Notes under the pieces: generated by a model | What the model was told of the DNA's origin: nothing | Database searches by the model: none | What the model saw: the letters and a program-made list of their open reading frames with translations, nothing else | Translations under genes and position numbers: made by a program | Source of the DNA: Pseudoalteromonas sp. 0303 | GTDB lineage: Bacteria > Pseudomonadota > Gammaproteobacteria > Enterobacterales > Alteromonadaceae | Length of the DNA stretch: 64,000 nt | Assembly (NCBI RefSeq): GCF_013349995.1 | Contig: NZ_JABVXF010000004.1 | Span: 124,001 to 188,000, forward strand | Direction: 5' to 3' | Shown: one piece after another, positions 55,896 through 64,000 of the stretch | How positions within the stretch are numbered: position 1 is the first letter of the stretch | Layout of the letters: every line of letters starts with the position of its first letter

Positions 55896-56111
55896 TAATT
55901 ATCACACTTTTATTTTAACTACAGCTCAGTTATCTTATAAGGGCGAAGCAAAATACTCGACCGTTTCAATCGGCAAGCACCAAATAAATTCACTTTAGAA
56001 ACAAAGTGTTGAACCACCCCGACAAATTCAGACCATAGTAACTATTTATAAACGACACAAAATGAGCATTAATCAAACAGGCATTAGAATACATAAGTGT
56101 GCTGAACTACT

Positions 56112-57302
56112 ATGAAGCTAATAACCATAATTTTATGTCTAGCTATTGGCGTTGGCTGCTTTATGATTGCAAGAGCAATAGTGAGTACGCACCAAAATAG
56201 TAAAGCTAAAGTCATGTTTACGATGATGATGCTAGGCTTTATTAGCCTGCTACTGGAGCTTGCTTTATTCGAAGAAAATATAAGGGAGTGGAAAGTATAC
56301 GTTCTCTCTTTTTCTGGGCCTTTGTCTGCCTCTATTCCGATATTTTTTTATTTATTTTTTAAATCATCCGTTAGGCTTAACAGTGAATTCAATAAGAATG
56401 ACTTAAAGCATTTATTGTTACCATTGATTTACCTTGCACTTATGCTGCCTTATAACGTACTTGATTATCAGGAAAAAATAGAATTTTTAGATAATACGAA
56501 CAGATCCTGGCTACTTTCAATGACGCCAATGCGCTTTACTCGTTTTGGGATTATCGCGACTATTGGAGTTTTCTACTTCCAATTAATCTGGCGGGAGCTA
56601 CACACCAAACTAAATCAAAAGAAAACTGATGTGCTTAGGGAAATTACCAAGTTAAAAACTGCACTTATTAGTATGTGTGTGTGCATTTCCCTCGTATTTG
56701 TTTTTTTCCTTATCAGGCTGCCAGGTGAATTCACTTGGGCTTTATCTATAGTCACCATTGCCATGCTTATTCTGGCAAGTATCATCTATGAATATCTGCC
56801 CGTTCTGGGACATCCTTGGTCACAAGCTTCTACAAGCAAATCATATAAAGAACCCCTCAACGTCAATGACTTTCAATCAACGGAACAAAGTTCGAAATTC
56901 AATAAGGCATACCGTTCTTCAGTAACAAATAAAAAGGCATCTGAGGTTATTTGTGACTTAACAGCCCTGCTAGAAACCGGAATTTACAAAGATGCAAGTA
57001 TTTCATTAAAGCTACTTGCGTCACAGCTTAACCTAAGTACGCACCACTTATCACAAATAATTAATCAGCAAACTCAAGGGAACTATTATGAGTTAGTAAA
57101 CATGTTTCGAATAACTGAAGCCAAACGCCTTTTAAGTGAAACTGACATGGCAATAATCGATATTGCATATGAAGTAGGTTTTAATAGTAAATCTTCATTT
57201 TATACTGAATTTAAGAAACATTCTGACCAAACACCTGGACAATATAAAAAATTAGTTCGCTCCCAAAAAGCAAACGAAGACTCCCTTAATAAAAGCGACT
57301 AA
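56112..57302 (+). CDS. AraC-family regulator with N-terminal multi-spanning membrane domain
   Basis: The 396-residue protein has about seven membrane helices in the first 235 residues (for example MKLITIILCLAIGVGCFMIA, FTWALSIVTIAMLILASIIY), a linker, and a C-terminal AraC DNA-binding domain (SISLKLLASQLNLSTHHLSQ in the first helix-turn-helix, IIDIAYEVGFNSKSSFYTEF in the second, TPGQYKK at the end). A membrane sensor fused directly to the DNA-binding domain implies one-component signalling. Divergent position next to the M28 peptidase gene suggests local control. The ligand is unknown. A+T-rich like the M28 gene. Confidence 0.85.
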   Translation: MKLITIILCLAIGVGCFMIARAIVSTHQNSKAKVMFTMMMLGFISLLLELALFEENIREWKVYVLSFSGPLSASIPIFFYLFFKSSVRLNSEFNKNDLKHLLLPLIYLALMLPYNVLDYQEKIEFLDNTNRSWLLSMTPMRFTRFGIIATIGVFYFQLIWRELHTKLNQKKTDVLREITKLKTALISMCVCISLVFVFFLIRLPGEFTWALSIVTIAMLILASIIYEYLPVLGHPWSQASTSKSYKEPLNVNDFQSTEQSSKFNKAYRSSVTNKKASEVICDLTALLETGIYKDASISLKLLASQLNLSTHHLSQIINQQTQGNYYELVNMFRITEAKRLLSETDMAIIDIAYEVGFNSKSSFYTEFKKHSDQTPGQYKKLVRSQKANEDSLNKSD

Positions 57303-57489
57303 TCAAACAGTTTAGCTCAAAAACTAAATCAGCCCTCTTTATTATTAGAAGTAAATGGTTTGAAGTAATTTCGATGATTTCATAGATATCAGCCGTAAGT
57401 TTATTAACAACGACTGCTCATAACTCCTCACCTTGGACCTTTACTGTGAATCAGCCTCTGTTTCAAATGGCAAAGCATGTAGATAGCAA

Positions 57490-57517
57490 AAAGCCCGTAG
57501 CATTCACTACGGGCTTT
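57490..57517 (-). terminator. Intrinsic terminator of rnpB
   Basis: Stem AAAGCCCGTAG/CTACGGGCTTT, loop of six, followed on the minus strand by T5 (57492-57488). It lies about ten bases beyond the 3' end of mature RNase P RNA. Confidence 0.9.
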
Positions 57518-57526
57518 AATATGATT

Positions 57527-57878
<352 letters not shown>

Positions 57879-57883
57879 CGCGC

Positions 57884-57889
57884 AGTATA
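57884..57889 (-). promoter_or_regulatory. Candidate -10 element of rnpB
   Basis: TATACT on the minus strand lies six to seven bases before the predicted 5' end of RNase P RNA and is followed by a G+C-rich stretch (GCGCGCC), as in stable-RNA promoters with a discriminator. No clear -35 was found at the usual spacing. Confidence 0.5.
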
Positions 57890-57919
57890 CCTGAGCGCGC
57901 TCGTCTATGCAGTAAAGAA

Positions 57920-58777
57920 TTAGTCTTTTTCTTCAATAATTGCTTTATAAAGTGCGTTTTTCTTCAAACCAAAATACTCAGCCACAACACCACAGGCTTT
58001 TTTCAGTGGCATTTCAGATTCAAGTAAACCGAGCATACGGCGCGCATCTTCTGGAATATCGTCACTTTGCTTTGCTTTACCCGGTAACATCAATACGATT
58101 TCGCCGCGCTGCTTTGTTGGATCATCCGTTAAGAACTGTTTTAGCTCGGCAACTGTGCCATTGAAAAAGGTTTCGAAGGTTTTGGTAAGTTCTTTGGCAA
58201 ACACTACTGGCTGCTCTGCACCGAGAGCTGCTTCTAAATCATCAAGGCTCGCCATTATACGGTGGGTACTTTCATACATGATGCTAGTAATACCTGAGTT
58301 TACCGCGTCAATGAAAAAGGTCTGCCTTGCTTTACTCTTTGCTGGTGTAAAACCAATAAACTGAAAACGATCTGTTGGTAAACCAGAACAGCACACAGCG
58401 GTAATTGCAGCACATGCTCCTGGTACTGGCGTAACATGCGCGCCTTGTTCACGGCATAAATTGACCACCGCATAACCTGGGTCGCTAATAAGTGGCGTGC
58501 CGGCATCAGATACCAACGCAATGTTCATTCCTTGCTCTAACCAATCTACAATTTGTTGCGCTTTTTGTTTCTCGTTATGGTCATGTAAAGCAAAGGTTTT
58601 TGCTTTGATATTAAAATGGCTTAACAACTTTCCTGTGTGACGAGTATCTTCAGCGGCTATTAAGTCAACCTCAGATAGGGTTTGGATGGCACGCTGGCTG
58701 ATGTCATCAAAGTTACCAATAGGCGTGGCAACAATGTAAAGAGTGCCGATTTTATCTGAATTGTCCTCATTTAACAT
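57920..58777 (-). CDS. rsmI: 16S rRNA 2'-O-ribose C1402 methyltransferase RsmI
   Basis: RsmI methylates the ribose of C1402 in 16S rRNA, next to the base methylation by RsmH. The 285-residue tetrapyrrole-methylase-fold protein has YIVATPIGNFDDISQRA at the N-terminus, AEDTRHTGKLL, LVSDAGTPLISDPGY and FIGFTPAKSKAR. AGGAGA lies seven bases before the ATG. It is divergent from lpoA, as yraL is in E. coli. Confidence 0.95.
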   Translation of the reverse strand: MLNEDNSDKIGTLYIVATPIGNFDDISQRAIQTLSEVDLIAAEDTRHTGKLLSHFNIKAKTFALHDHNEKQKAQQIVDWLEQGMNIALVSDAGTPLISDPGYAVVNLCREQGAHVTPVPGACAAITAVCCSGLPTDRFQFIGFTPAKSKARQTFFIDAVNSGITSIMYESTHRIMASLDDLEAALGAEQPVVFAKELTKTFETFFNGTVAELKQFLTDDPTKQRGEIVLMLPGKAKQSDDIPEDARRMLGLLESEMPLKKACGVVAEYFGLKKNALYKAIIEEKD

Positions 58778-58838
58778 TGAGGTCTCCTGCGTCAGTCAGT
58801 AATATAAGCAAATCGCGTTAACGTATCGGGAAATCATT

Positions 58839-60716
58839 GTGCGACTTAAACTTGTTAGTCTATTAATTGTATTGTCAGGGTTATCGGCTTGTAGCACAAC
58901 CGAAAAACCTCGAAATAGTGCAGAAAATCAATCGAGCCAATCGAGTATTGCGCTATCGCAGCTAACCGACGCACAATCTATGTACCAAGTGGCACTAAAC
59001 CGTCAAGGTGCCGATAAAATCCAGCTTTTATACACCGCGCGTGATGCGGCTATCAGCGAAGAGCGCTGGGCACTGCTAGAAAAAATCTGTCTTGAGCTAG
59101 AAGCAACCCCAAGTGTCGACCAAATTCAAAACAAACTTTACATTGCCCTTGCGCAAGAGCAGCAAGGTAAGAGTGATTTAGCTCTGGTGCAATTACAACA
59201 GCTTGAGCCACAATTAAGCCAGCCTGAACATCTAGCATGGCATCAATATTTAACAGGTCGCGTTTATGCATCGCAAGGTATGCCAAAACAAGCGATGACT
59301 TACTACTTTAAGGCATCAACACTTAGCAGCGAAAATAACTTTACCGTTGCGAATTTAAACAAAGATTTATGGCAAAGCCTAACCCAACTTTCATCGTATG
59401 CACTTGAGCGCTTTAATCGTGGCTCTGTGGTGCAACAAGGTTGGGTTAACTTAGCGCTTTATCATCAAGTATATTTAGGTGCGCCTGTAGAACTTCACCA
59501 AGCAATGAATAACTGGTTGCGCCGCTACCCAGGTCACCCTGCTGCTGAAGTACTACCAAAAAAAGTGACTGAGCTGGTACAAATTGAACCTTTAAATGTA
59601 AATCGCCTCGCAGTATTACTTCCACAATCAGGTGCTAATGAGCGATTAGGTGATGCCTTAAAAGCCGGTGTGCTTGCTGCCTTAGATGGACAGTCATTAG
59701 AGCAAACCTTATTTATTGATGAGTCATTATCAGCTGCAGAGATCTCACTTAAGCTCAGCGAGTTTAATGCTGATTTTGTTATTGGACCACTACTAAAAAG
59801 CAATATCGAAAAGCTAACCAGCGCACAAACACTGGTTGATTACCCAGTAATGCATTTAAACACCTTTGATGGTGAGCGAATTTCACAGCAGCACTTTTTC
59901 TTTGCACTAAGCCCTGAGCATGAAGTTCAGCAAGCATTAGAGCGATTTTTAACAGCGGGCTATCAAAAGCCGATGCTTCTAGCACCAGATAACAGTAACG
60001 GCCAGCGCTTAGTTGAATACTTCAATAAACAATGGCAACGCTACAGCGAAGTTAAACCGCAAATCGGGCTTTACTCTGGTAAAGACGATATGCCGAAAAC
60101 GATCACAGGCTTACTTGAAGTAGACCAAAGTAAAGAGCGGATTAAAGTCGTCAAGTCATTATTTAAGCAAGAAGTTGAAAGTGAAACTCGCTCGCGCAGC
60201 GATATTGACGTGATTTATATTTTGGGTGATGCCACCGAAACTCGCTTAATCAAGCCATATTTAGACGTGAACGTGAGTACCTTCGCAGATAGAATTCCAC
60301 TATATGCCAGCTCAAAAAGCCACAGTAAACAAATTGATAGAACCGATAAAGGCGACTTAGATGGCCTTTATTTTACGGAACTACCTTGGATGCTTGACGG
60401 TCAAATCTCACAACACAATTTACGCCAACAGTACGAAAGCTTATGGCCTGAGAATGCCGATATAAGCCAGCGCTTATTTGCTATGGCATTCGATGCAGCC
60501 AGTATGCTTGGTGATGTAAAGCAATTGAGCATGGTACAGGGCAAACGCTTTAGTGGTATTAGTGGTCAATTGAGCATTGCCAGTAATGGTTACGTTACTC
60601 GCTCTTTAGATTGGGCACAGTACAAGAATAAACAAATTATTGCGGTTGATTTAGCGACTGAACAACCAATCCCGCTATTTATGCAATCTGCTATTGGGAT
60701 CAATGCTGCTGAATAA
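58839..60716 (+). CDS. lpoA: Penicillin-binding protein activator lipoprotein LpoA
   Basis: LpoA is an outer-membrane lipoprotein that activates PBP1A. The 625-residue protein starts at GTG with a lipoprotein signal (lipobox LSAC, cysteine at about residue 18), an N-terminal TPR-like helical half (to about residue 250) and a C-terminal periplasmic-binding-protein-like (LppC) half with AVLLPQSGANERLGDALKAG and DFVIGPLLKSNIEKL. Divergent from rsmI and followed by yraN, diaA and dolP, the same order as in E. coli. Confidence 0.93.
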   Translation: MRLKLVSLLIVLSGLSACSTTEKPRNSAENQSSQSSIALSQLTDAQSMYQVALNRQGADKIQLLYTARDAAISEERWALLEKICLELEATPSVDQIQNKLYIALAQEQQGKSDLALVQLQQLEPQLSQPEHLAWHQYLTGRVYASQGMPKQAMTYYFKASTLSSENNFTVANLNKDLWQSLTQLSSYALERFNRGSVVQQGWVNLALYHQVYLGAPVELHQAMNNWLRRYPGHPAAEVLPKKVTELVQIEPLNVNRLAVLLPQSGANERLGDALKAGVLAALDGQSLEQTLFIDESLSAAEISLKLSEFNADFVIGPLLKSNIEKLTSAQTLVDYPVMHLNTFDGERISQQHFFFALSPEHEVQQALERFLTAGYQKPMLLAPDNSNGQRLVEYFNKQWQRYSEVKPQIGLYSGKDDMPKTITGLLEVDQSKERIKVVKSLFKQEVESETRSRSDIDVIYILGDATETRLIKPYLDVNVSTFADRIPLYASSKSHSKQIDRTDKGDLDGLYFTELPWMLDGQISQHNLRQQYESLWPENADISQRLFAMAFDAASMLGDVKQLSMVQGKRFSGISGQLSIASNGYVTRSLDWAQYKNKQIIAVDLATEQPIPLFMQSAIGINAAE

Positions 60717-60754
60717 CCTGTTTTAAAACGTAGTATTAGCTCAAGGATGAAGCT

Positions 60755-61126
60755 ATGTCGTGGTTTAAGCAATTGTGGCAAAATAGCCGCGAGAAAGGCC
60801 TGTATTACGAACATCAGGCAGAGCAGTATTTAATACAACATGGCTTAAAAGCCATTGAGCGCAATTACTTATGCAAGTACGGCGAGCTCGATTTAATAAT
60901 GCGTGACGGGCAAACACTGGTATTTGTAGAAGTAAAATTTAGAAAAAACGCCCTGCGTGGTGGTGCAAACTATGCGCTCAGCAAACAAAAGCAGCAACGA
61001 TTACGGCGCACGATTAGCCATTATCTTGCCGAGAAAAAGATCTCAAACCAGGCTATGCGGATAGATTATGTCGCTATAACAGGTGAGCTTAACAGCACCC
61101 TAAACTGGTTTAAAAATGTTTACTAA
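60755..61126 (+). CDS. yraN: YraN family (UPF0102) endonuclease-like protein
   Basis: The 123-residue protein has the restriction-endonuclease-like core EQAEQYLIQHGLKAIERNY, then GELDLIMRDGQTLVFVEVKF (D...E-x-K catalytic pattern), and the arginine-rich QRLRRTISHYL. Activity of the family is not established, though a Holliday-junction-type nuclease relation has been proposed. AGGA lies eight bases before the ATG. Followed by diaA after 32 bases. Confidence 0.92.
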   Translation: MSWFKQLWQNSREKGLYYEHQAEQYLIQHGLKAIERNYLCKYGELDLIMRDGQTLVFVEVKFRKNALRGGANYALSKQKQQRLRRTISHYLAEKKISNQAMRIDYVAITGELNSTLNWFKNVY

Positions 61127-61158
61127 CGCCGTTTGGCGTCGGCTTAATTTGGTAGGTT

Positions 61159-61746
61159 ATGCAAGAAACGATAAAAAAAATCTTTACCGAAAATATTCAA
61201 GTTCAAATAGCGGCAGGTGAAGTACTGCCAAGCGCACTTGAATCGGCAGCGTTCACCATTGCACAAAGTCTTATTAACGGCAATAAACTGCTGTGTTGTG
61301 GCACTCCTAGCTGCCACATGTTGGCACAGCATATGGCTGGGCTGTTAATTAACTTTTATGAAACCGAGCGCCCATGCCTACCCGCAGTTGCGCTTGCACA
61401 AGATCAAGTTAACTTAGGCTCAGCCGCAAATAATGATGAGCACGAAACCTTTGCACGACAAATTCGTGCATTTGCACAGCAAGGCGACCTTTTATTAGCA
61501 ATTGCAGTCAATGGTAATGAAAAGCAGATTATCTCAGCTGTTGAAGCGGCACTGACCCGTGATATGAAAGTGATTGTGCTTGTTGGTGATGACGGCGGTG
61601 AGTTAGTTGGCTTACTTGGCCCAAATGATGTTGAAATTCGTGTTCCATCCAAACGCCCAAGCCGTATTGTTGAGTCACACTTAGTGAATTTACACTGCCT
61701 CAGTGAGCTTATCGATTTAACCTTATTCCCACAGGAAGAAAATTAA
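61159..61746 (+). CDS. diaA: DnaA initiator-associating protein DiaA (SIS domain)
   Basis: DiaA tetramers bind DnaA and promote initiation of replication. The 195-residue protein has a single SIS domain (LLCCGTPSCHMLAQHMAGLL, LLAIAVNGNEKQIISAVEAA, IVLVGDDGGEL) and ends with RIVESHLVNLHCLSELIDLT, typical of DiaA/GmhA relatives. The LPS heptose isomerase GmhA is the alternative, but the yraN-diaA-dolP order decides. Overlaps dolP by one base (TAATG). Confidence 0.9.
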   Translation: MQETIKKIFTENIQVQIAAGEVLPSALESAAFTIAQSLINGNKLLCCGTPSCHMLAQHMAGLLINFYETERPCLPAVALAQDQVNLGSAANNDEHETFARQIRAFAQQGDLLLAIAVNGNEKQIISAVEAALTRDMKVIVLVGDDGGELVGLLGPNDVEIRVPSKRPSRIVESHLVNLHCLSELIDLTLFPQEEN

Positions 61747-62312
61747 TGTTTAAACAGTCTTTACTAGTATTTGGTACCGTTTTATTGCTGCAAGGCTGTG
61801 CAGCTGCCGTTGTCGCCGGTACTGCAGGCGCTGTAACTGCTGCGAATGATCGCCGCACGATTGGTTCACAAATCGACGATAACAATATCGAAATCAAAAG
61901 TTCTATTGCTATCAGCGAAAATGAGCGTCTTCACAAATATGCTAACGTTAATGTCATCAGCGTTAATGGTATTGTGCTTATGATTGGTCAAGTTGCTAAC
62001 GCAGAAATGAAAGACGAAGCACAACGCGCTATTGAAGGCGTTGATGGCATTCGTAAAATCCACAACCAAATTCGCATTGGTTCAAATATTGGTATGAGTA
62101 CGCAAACGCACGACTCTTGGTTAACTTCTAAAGTGAAAACGCAATTGCTCACCACAGAAAGCATCAGCAGCAATAACATCAAAGTAGTAACTGAGAATGG
62201 CGAAGTCTTTTTAATGGGCTTAGTGAGCGATTCTGAAGCGAATTTGGCGGTTGATGTAGCACGTAACGTATCAGGCGTTGAACGTGTTATTAAAGTGTTT
62301 GAATATCTGTAA
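61746..62312 (+). CDS. dolP: BON-domain outer-membrane lipoprotein DolP (YraP)
   Basis: The 188-residue protein has a lipoprotein signal (lipobox LQGC, cysteine at about residue 18) and two BON domains (HKYANVNVISVNGIVLMIGQ and VKTQLLTTESISSNNIKVVT parts visible). DolP supports outer-membrane integrity and the BAM complex at division sites. Last gene of the lpoA-yraN-diaA-dolP run, followed by a terminator. Confidence 0.92.
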   Translation: MFKQSLLVFGTVLLLQGCAAAVVAGTAGAVTAANDRRTIGSQIDDNNIEIKSSIAISENERLHKYANVNVISVNGIVLMIGQVANAEMKDEAQRAIEGVDGIRKIHNQIRIGSNIGMSTQTHDSWLTSKVKTQLLTTESISSNNIKVVTENGEVFLMGLVSDSEANLAVDVARNVSGVERVIKVFEYL

Positions 62313-62336
62313 CGCTAAACAGTGAATTAATAATAA

Positions 62337-62360
62337 AAAACCCGCTTAATAGCGGGTTTT
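62337..62360. terminator. Bidirectional intrinsic terminator between dolP and sspB
   Basis: Ten-bp stem AAAACCCGCT/AGCGGGTTTT with loop TAAT, flanked by A-rich and T-rich sequence; serves the convergent dolP and sspB genes. Confidence 0.93.
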
Positions 62361-62377
62361 CTTTTGTCTGACTAAGG

Positions 62378-62818
62378 TTACTTAATCACTCGTAAGTGAG
62401 CACCTTTTTTCTTCTCTGGTTTAGCAGGTGGTTCATCATCTGGCGTAATATCGTCAGGTGTTTCAACACTTTCTAATACCGGAGCAAAATCGTCTTCGTC
62501 CTCGATGAATTCTTCTGCAGTAAATACAGTCCCTTCACCATTCTCACGTGCATAAATTGCGAGCACAGCACCCATAGGTACGTACACTTGCATTGGTTGA
62601 CCACCAAAGCGCGCATTAAAGCTCAGCTGTTGGTTGTCCATTGCAAATTGCGTTACCGCTGATGGGCTAATGTTCAAAACGATCTGGCCGTCTTGCACAA
62701 ACTGTGTTGGTACTTGTACAGCAGGAAAATCAGCGTTAACCACTAAGTGTGGTGTGCACTGATTATCAACAATCCAATCAAAGAAAGCGCGTAGTAAATA
62801 AGGACGATTAGGCGTCAT
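62378..62818 (-). CDS. sspB: ClpXP specificity-enhancing factor SspB
   Basis: SspB brings ssrA-tagged proteins to ClpXP. The 146-residue protein has the substrate-binding N-terminal domain (PYLLRAFFDWIVDNQCTPHL, INISPSAVTQF, LSFNARFGGQP), an acidic variable linker and a C-terminal ClpX-binding tail (KKKGAHLRVIK). Its ATG shares a base with the sspA stop (TAATG). Confidence 0.96.
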   Translation of the reverse strand: MTPNRPYLLRAFFDWIVDNQCTPHLVVNADFPAVQVPTQFVQDGQIVLNISPSAVTQFAMDNQQLSFNARFGGQPMQVYVPMGAVLAIYARENGEGTVFTAEEFIEDEDDFAPVLESVETPDDITPDDEPPAKPEKKKGAHLRVIK

Positions 62819-63444
62819 TATAAACGGATCTCACGCTCAGCTTCAGTTAGTGAAGCTTGAAATGATTCACGCTCAAATAAACGCAACATGTATTCTTTAA
62901 GCTCTTTCGCGCCTGCACCATTAAGCTCAATGCCAAGCTCAGGTAAACGCCAAAGTAGCGGTGCTAAGTAACAATCAACTAAGCTGAACTCTTCACTCAT
63001 GAAGTAAGGTGCCTCTGAGAAGATTGGTGCAATTGCAAGTAACGCTTCTGTAAGCTCTTTACGTGCTTGAGCAGCTTCGCTGCTACCGCTAGTGATTTTG
63101 TTAGCTAGGCTATACCAATCCGTGTCGATACGATGCATCATCAGACGACTACGGCCACGCATAACCGGATAAACTGGCATTAGTGGAGGATGAGGGAAAC
63201 GTTCATCAAGGTATTCCATGATGATGTTTGCCTGATATAAACCAAGCTCACGATCGATCAGTGTTGGTACTGTACCGTAAGGGTTAATCTCATGAAGTGC
63301 TTCTGGCAGGTTATCCTTTTCAGCCAGGTGAATGTCAACACTTACACCTTTTTCAGCAAGTACGATACGTACTTGATGGCTATACATACAGTTAGCACCA
63401 GAAAACAGGGTCATTACAGGGCGCTTATTGGCAGCTACGGCCAT
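62818..63444 (-). CDS. sspA: Stringent starvation protein A SspA
   Basis: SspA is a GST-fold, RNA-polymerase-associated regulator of stationary phase. The 208-residue protein has the thioredoxin-like start [20 protein letters not shown], then [18 protein letters not shown] and [17 protein letters not shown]. Start at ATG 63444 with GGAGGT six bases upstream; the longer frame extends into that site. Stands between petC and sspB, the order usual in gammaproteobacteria. Confidence 0.95.
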   Translation of the reverse strand: MAVAANKRPVMTLFSGANCMYSHQVRIVLAEKGVSVDIHLAEKDNLPEALHEINPYGTVPTLIDRELGLYQANIIMEYLDERFPHPPLMPVYPVMRGRSRLMMHRIDTDWYSLANKITSGSSEAAQARKELTEALLAIAPIFSEAPYFMSEEFSLVDCYLAPLLWRLPELGIELNGAGAKELKEYMLRLFERESFQASLTEAEREIRL

Positions 63445-63474
63445 GCCTACCTCCATTATATTACAAAAACAGCA

Positions 63475-63494
63475 ATAGGGGCTTAAGCCCCTAT
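63475..63494 (-). terminator. Hairpin after petC
   Basis: Perfect 20-bp palindrome ATAGGGGCTTAAGCCCCTAT followed on the minus strand by TTGCTGTTTTTG; probable terminator of the cytochrome bc1 operon before sspA. Confidence 0.7.
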
Positions 63495-63523
63495 CACAAA
63501 ACTACCTTTCAAAATGCCCAGGA

Positions 63524-64000
63524 TTAGTGAACATCTCTCCAGTATTCTTTCTTCAGCATGAATGCCAAGATAAATAGAATCACTAGGAAACCAATTACCT
63601 TTAGACCTAACGCTTCTGACTCTAAACGTGACGGCTCGCCAACGTAAGCTAAGAAGTTAGTTAAGTCACGAGCAGCACGATCGTACTCGTCAACACTCAT
63701 TTCACCAGAACCATCTGTTTCAACGCCAACAACTTTAGTCACAGTGTGACCATGTTCTTCCACTTCTTCAGTGATTGGTGTTGGTAAACCTTGTAGTTCT
63801 TGAAGAACGTGTGGCATACCTACCGATGGGAAAACAACGTTGTTTACGCCAAACGGACGAGACTCGTCTTTATAGAATGACTTCAGATAAGTGTAGATCC
63901 AGTCAGTACCACGAACTCGCGCAACAAGCGTAAGATCCGGTGGCGCTGCGCCAAACCATTTAGCTGCGTCATCTTTATCAATCGCATTTTTGATGTGGCT
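63524..64000 (-). CDS. petC: Cytochrome c1 of the bc1 complex, C-terminal part
   Basis: The frame is open to the window edge, so the N-terminus with the haem CxxCH motif is missing. Visible are PPDLTLVARVRGTDWIYTYL, a GVNNVVFPSVGMPHVL segment that may hold the axial haem methionine, a soluble stretch, and the C-terminal membrane anchor (GLKVIGFLVILFILAFML) followed by KKEYWRDVH. This is the electron-transfer subunit of ubiquinol-cytochrome c reductase; petB and petA are expected beyond the edge. Confidence 0.92.
   Translation of the reverse strand, partial: SHIKNAIDKDDAAKWFGAAPPDLTLVARVRGTDWIYTYLKSFYKDESRPFGVNNVVFPSVGMPHVLQELQGLPTPITEEVEEHGHTVTKVVGVETDGSGEMSVDEYDRAARDLTNFLAYVGEPSRLESEALGLKVIGFLVILFILAFMLKKEYWRDVH

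Overview
The window looks like a chromosomal segment of a marine gammaproteobacterium of the order Alteromonadales, most likely Pseudoalteromonas or a close relative. This is inferred from the gene repertoire (PrkB, YjjX, YjjG, the complete mraZ-to-lpxC division cluster, rsmI-lpoA-yraN-diaA-dolP, sspAB next to cytochrome c1), the moderate A+T content and the non-PTS N-acetylgalactosamine pathway. No database was searched.

Layout. (1) 1-7041: the end of a tyrosine-recombinase-like protein that has lost almost all catalytic residues, an exported M1 aminopeptidase, two small unknown proteins, then prkB, yjjX and yjjG. (2) 7113-24843, minus strand: the whole dcw cluster, transcribed mraZ-rsmH-ftsL-ftsI-murE-murF-mraY-murD-ftsW-murG-murC-ddl-ftsQ-ftsA-ftsZ-lpxC, mostly with 1-8 nt overlaps. 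Upstream of mraZ lies a promoter with five exactly 10-bp-phased GTGG/CTGG repeats, the expected MraZ operator. (3) 25.3-31.3 kb: a yqjD/yqjE-like membrane stress operon, a P-loop ATPase, a YqjG-type glutathionyl-hydroquinone reductase, a pirin, a YihY protein, an MscS channel and a tatA-like gene broken (or recoded) at a run of eight A. (4) 31.4-42.1 kb: a GalNAc utilisation locus (agaR, agaP, agaZ-agaS-agaK-agaA and a Tat-exported GH109 enzyme). The catabolic operon continues into a GMC oxidoreductase with an Fe-S-type cysteine cluster and its Tat-signal small subunit, resembling glucoside 3-dehydrogenases. (5) 42.3-55.9 kb: a run of exported or membrane peptidases (M20, M14, S46, M28) with a YjiH-type transporter, a YdcH-like protein and a chemoreceptor whose first membrane helix is frameshifted. 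(6) 56.1-64.0 kb: a membrane-bound AraC-type regulator, RNase P RNA, rsmI, lpoA, yraN, diaA, dolP, sspB-sspA and the end of petC.

How it fits together: GH109 would release GalNAc outside the cytoplasm, AgaP import it, AgaK phosphorylate it, AgaA deacetylate it and AgaS deaminate/isomerise it, with AgaZ in the tagatose branch under AgaR control. The peptidase block would degrade peptides in the periplasm. Blocks 3-5 look like accessory content between conserved core blocks. The points most worth a second look are the GMC pair inside the aga operon, the two frameshifted membrane-protein genes, the dead integrase and the phased MraZ array.
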